Shown here: positions 60,824-64,000 of the stretch, in pieces | How positions within the stretch are numbered: position 1 is the first letter of the stretch | How the letters are laid out: each line of letters starts with the position of its first letter | Source of the DNA: Pelobates cultripes | Taxonomy: Eukaryota > Chordata > Amphibia > Anura > Pelobatidae | Assembly: GCA_933207985.1 (NCBI GenBank) | Contig: OW240917.1 | Span: forward strand, 96,290,356 to 96,354,355 | Reading direction: 5' to 3' | DNA: 64,000 nucleotides | Translations under genes and position numbers: made by a program | Notes under the pieces: model-generated | Databases searched by the model: none | The model's input: only the letters and a program-made list of their open reading frames with translations | Told to the model about the DNA's origin: nothing

Positions 60824-61892
60824 TTAACCCCTTAGCGACCAGACGGTTTTTCAATTTTCATACCGTTAAGGACAGGGCTGTTTTTACATTTCTGCGGTGT
60901 TTGTGTTTAGCTGTAATTTTCCTCTTACTTATTTACTGTACCCACACATATTACATACAGTTTTTCTCACCATTAAATGGTCTTTCTAAAGATACAATTA
61001 TTTTCATCATATATAATTTACTATAAATTTCTTTTATAAAATATGATATAAAACACACTTTTTCTAACTTTGACTTGACCCCCAAATCTGTTACACATCT
61101 ACAAGCGCCAAAAAACACCCATGCTAAATAGTTTCTAAATTTTGTACTGAGTTTAGAAATACCCAATGTTAACATGTTCTTAGCTTTTTTTTTGCAAGTT
61201 ATAGGGCTATAAGTACAAGTAGGACATTGCTGTTTCAAAATATATATTTTTAAAATGTATGAATAGTGATAATGTAACTGTGTGACTGTTAACTGTCATA
61301 AATCTCTGAATCACACTTCACATGTACATATTTTTTTTTAAAGTAGACAACCCAGGGTATTCAATATGGGGTCCAATATGTCCAGTCTTTTGTAGTAGCC
61401 ACTTAGTTACAAACACTGGCCAAATTTAGCATTTATATTTGTTTGTGTGTTAAAAATGCAAAAAATAATTATGAATGCTAACTTTGGCCAGTGTTTGTGA
61501 CTACTAAAAAAGACTGAACACACCTCATTTGCAATACCTTGGGCTGTCTTCTTTTGCAAATTGTATGCCATCATAGGGGTAATTCTCATTCCTGGGCTAC
61601 CATACACTTTCAAAGGCAACATAGCCAATCTGGCAAATTTCAATGGGAAAAAAACTGAAAATCAAGCCTTATATTTGACCTGGTAACTTTCAAAAACACT
61701 ATAAAGCCTGTACATAGGGGGTACTATACTTATACTCAGGAGACTTCTCTGAAGACAGATTTTAGTGTTTCAAAACAATAAAACATACAACAATTATATC
61801 ATTAGTGAAAGTGCCGTTTGTGTGTGAGAAATTCAAATAACATCGCTTTCACTGACAATATCATCGCTGTGATATGTTTTACTGTTTGGGAG

Positions 61893-62700
61893 ATGGAGGA
61901 GGATACACTTCCTTTGAATGGACCCGGCCATAGTTGAATCCAGGAGGGCCTGGAATTCTTGGCCTGCATCCTCTGTTGTGGGAGGTAGAAGGGATTCAGG
62001 GTTCGGATAATTAGGGCCATCAGGCCCATCTCTACATGCTTCCATATTTTGGTATGGCAAGTAGCAAAGGATAGAAGGAAATAATAAGAATCCCAGCCAG
62101 ACAGGAAACAATAGGCCCAAGACTACGGTACAGTAACCCAGATTGTGGATTGGTGCACAGCCCAAATTGAAAGAGGACAAGAAAAGAATGAACTATAAAA
62201 AATTTACCTAACAGCAATAAATTCCAGGGTTGAGTAACCCCACACACCAATACTTGCACAAACAAAAAAAAACCCGGGAGAAGAACACAAAAGGGACTAG
62301 GAGCCGTGCTGCCAGAGTCCATCAACCACGAGGTATACAGGCCGCATGGAAACCGTCCACGCGTGTTCCCGTGACAGCGCACCAAAGGGAAGCAGGCTCC
62401 GCCCCCCCGCAATGGACGGCTAGCGCAGGGAGTGCTCGCGGCCCAAACCCTCTTACCGCCGGGTATAGAACAGGAAATACTGTGCGGGCACGAGGTAAGG
62501 CACACAAGGCTGTAAAAAGGAATGCCCCAGTGTCGGTAAGGCGGGGCACAACCGCGGCTGCGATGCACGCTACCACAGTAAGGAAGGAAGGGGGGAAAGC
62601 AAAAACCCTGCCAAGAGCCGAGATTCCCAGCCTGTGCTTACTAAAATTTCAGCACAGGCAGGGAAGCACGGCCACATCCCAGAACATAGCAGGCAGAGAC
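61893..62700 (-). mobile_element. CpG-rich retroelement 5' fragment (DIRS- or LTR-type)
   Basis: On the minus strand a CpG-rich leader (62300-62640) leads into an AT-rich stretch and then a possible start codon at about 62042, opening MEACRDGPDGPNYPNPES, followed by TEDAGQEFQALLDSTMAGSI and a break at 61893. The Pro-rich start and the ALLDSTMAGS-like helix resemble the beginning of gag-like ORF1 of DIRS or gypsy-type elements, but this is a weak match from short text. No pol is present. The insertion cuts unit A' of the foldback element. Confidence 0.45.
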
Positions 62701-63016
62701 CCTGCCAGCAAACATACCATCAAATAAAGTTAATAAATAACAATGATAAAACTACAAATTATATGCAAATACAAAGTACACAGAATGAAAAGAAAAATTT
62801 ATATGTAGCTGGTTTGAGGAGCAGCAAAGAAAGAGAGAGAAGCTGCATGCTAGTTCAAGACACTTTATAGACTGTTCCTGTATCATGATTGTTACTAGGC
62901 AGAGTTGTTATGTTTGATCTTTTGTTTATATTTTCTTTCAAGTTACATTTTTTCTCTTTTCTGCTGAGGAATATTAAAGAAAGAGAAAGCATAATAGGAA
63001 CCTCCATATCAATAAT

Positions 63017-63025
<9 letters not shown>

Positions 63026-63069
<44 letters not shown>

Positions 63070-63090
63070 TATATATATATACACATACAC
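63026..63090. repeat. (TA)n(CA)n(TA)n microsatellite
   Basis: TA run, then CACACACACACACACA, then TA run. Confidence 0.95.
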
Positions 63091-63162
63091 GTGTGTAATT
63101 TAATTAAATGTATATATTAATATAAAAATACACTTAGTATGACATAATATATGTATTGATAT

Positions 63163-63173
<11 letters not shown>

Positions 63174-63204
<31 letters not shown>
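63174..63204. repeat. (TA)n microsatellite
   Basis: Pure TA run. Confidence 0.95.
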
Positions 63205-63210
<6 letters not shown>

Positions 63211-63527
63211 TATATCTATTTTTAAATTTACTAAACATTAGTTTTTTTATTTTACATATGCAGGGAGACTGCCTGACAGCCCAGGCAGTCCCCCTGCAGG
63301 CAGCACTGTGGACGACTATTGCGGCCATGTGACTGATCTTTCAGAGTGATCATATGTCCCACGGGGGCCTACTTTTCTGAGGGGGGACTGTCTGGGCTGT
63401 CAGGCAATCCCCTAGACCAGGAGCAACACTGATCGCTGGCGGGGGGAACATCAGCAGTTGGGTAAGTAAACTATTACCATTTTTGTCGGACGTACCTAAG
63501 ACGTCTGCAGTTCTTAAGGAGTTAATC

Positions 63528-63821
63528 CTAGGATCCCACAGTATCACAAGTACTAACTAGAATATTTGGACTACTCCTGCTAATACTAGTTGTGGTGCTA
63601 CTGAATGGCAGAGTTACACTGGTGTTGGTGGTAACTGTGCCAGTGCTCTGAGCTGTAGTGGACATGTCAGTGGAACTGGTGGCAGGTAAAGGTATACCAG
63701 ACTCCGCAGAAATAGGTGGTCCACTATAGGTTGTCGCAGGTGGTACCAAAGGAGAAGAGTGCACGTTAGCTGGTGGAGAATAAGATGGACTGCTTCCTGA
63801 TGCATGTGCCGAGCTTGTCAT
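63528..63821 (-). other. Ser/Thr/Pro-rich open frame, unknown
   Basis: An open frame of 97 codons, more GC-rich than the surroundings, begins MTSSAHASGSSPSY and is dominated by Ser, Thr and Pro to its end (TCDTVGS). It stays open upstream of the Met for several codons. No domain, splice site pair or homology is recognised; it may be the linker part of a transposon protein (for example between a BED finger and a hAT transposase) or chance. It directly abuts the foldback element. Confidence 0.3.
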
Positions 63822-64000
63822 CTGGTTAATTGACCAGTATACAGTTCCGGAGATTCAGAATTTGCACAATTATCTGAATGATCTGATTTTCGACCAAATT
63901 GCAATTCTTCTGAAAAAGTCTACATCATAATCCAATGTACCTGCAATTTGCCTATTAATTAAACACAGAAAGTGTGACAAAACTATACATTTTATGTTGT

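Larger units (their letters stand above)
60824..63525. mobile_element. 2.7-kb foldback element, second copy, interrupted
   Basis: Ends TTAACCCCTTAGCGACC and TTCTTAAGGAGTTAA. It shares with 39946-41891 unit B (61330-61430) and B' (61460-61670), A (61676-61810) and the beginning of A' (61830-61892), then TA/CA microsatellites (63026-63090, 63174-63204) and the GGGGGACTGTCTGGGCTGT block (63383), here in opposite relative position. A' is broken at 61893 by a foreign insertion. Confidence 0.78.
54541..64000 (-). other. Upstream intron of the GALNT gene
   Basis: The sequence above the exon acceptor shows no recognisable preceding exon, so it is taken as intron running off the right edge. It contains MITEs, a CR1 tail and a 2.7-kb foldback element with a retroelement inserted in it. 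Confidence 0.7.

Noticed and set aside
62032..62568. 178-codon minus-strand frame
   Set aside because: Hydrophobic, Cys-rich text without a family; it overlaps the retroelement leader and is open because of its CpG-rich composition.
62230..62727. 165-codon plus-strand frame
   Set aside because: Antisense shadow of the CpG-rich leader; Arg/Ala/Thr-rich without motifs.
1..64000. tRNA, rRNA or snRNA genes
   Set aside because: No cloverleaf with A and B boxes and no rRNA wording was found by reading; a tRNAscan run could still reveal decayed SINE heads.

Overview
The window is vertebrate nuclear DNA, almost certainly from a non-pipid frog. It is AT-rich and intron-like, has no bacterial gene layout, and is packed with repeats typical of anuran genomes: TTAACCCCTTAAGG-type terminal-inverted-repeat elements, CR1 tails ending in TTCTATG repeats, Tc1 elements, L1/Tx1 fragments, Penelope-like elements and long TA microsatellites. 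Species cannot be named from the sequence alone.

Only one host coding exon is well supported: 54348-54514 on the minus strand. It is a 167-nt internal exon of a polypeptide GalNAc-transferase, best matching GALNTL6 (GALNT10 is the nearest alternative). It has a strong polypyrimidine acceptor and a good GT donor. The rest of the window reads as two very large flanking introns, as expected of a gene known in mammals for very long introns. No neighbouring exon was found.

Layout. 0-5 kb: intron with one LINE tail and a perfect 164-bp tandem duplication (4142-4469). 5.5-11 kb: a nested pair of TTAA-flanked elements, the inner one a chain of seven hairpins; a minus-strand LINE keeping the YADD reverse-transcriptase motif (6271-7550); and a 1.5-kb element with 30-bp inverted ends (9342-10878). 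11-24 kb: sparse intron with an L1/Tx1 ORF2 tail at 17 kb. 24.5-30.5 kb: an LTR-like unit, a 1.4-kb inverted repeat, a Tc1 MITE with perfect ends, a dead L1/Tx1 reverse-transcriptase fragment and an internally deleted Tc1 element.

30.5-36 kb: a Penelope-like cluster. It holds a GIY-YIG endonuclease C-terminus (31697-32029), three hammerhead-ribozyme motifs (31217, 32579, 32822) and two more degenerate hammerhead-like sites, interleaved with TA microsatellites. This is the most distinctive system in the window.

37-46 kb: a CR1 tail, microsatellites, a 1.95-kb foldback element built from two palindrome units, a LINE tail and a decayed Tc1 transposase. 47.8-49.8 kb: a 2.04-kb poly(A)-tailed, L1-like non-autonomous element with 11-bp target-site duplications. 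50-60 kb: the host exon plus several MITEs. 60.8-63.5 kb: a second copy of the foldback element, interrupted by a CpG-rich, DIRS- or LTR-type retroelement 5' fragment. No CRISPR array, tRNA, rRNA or bacterial operon was seen.
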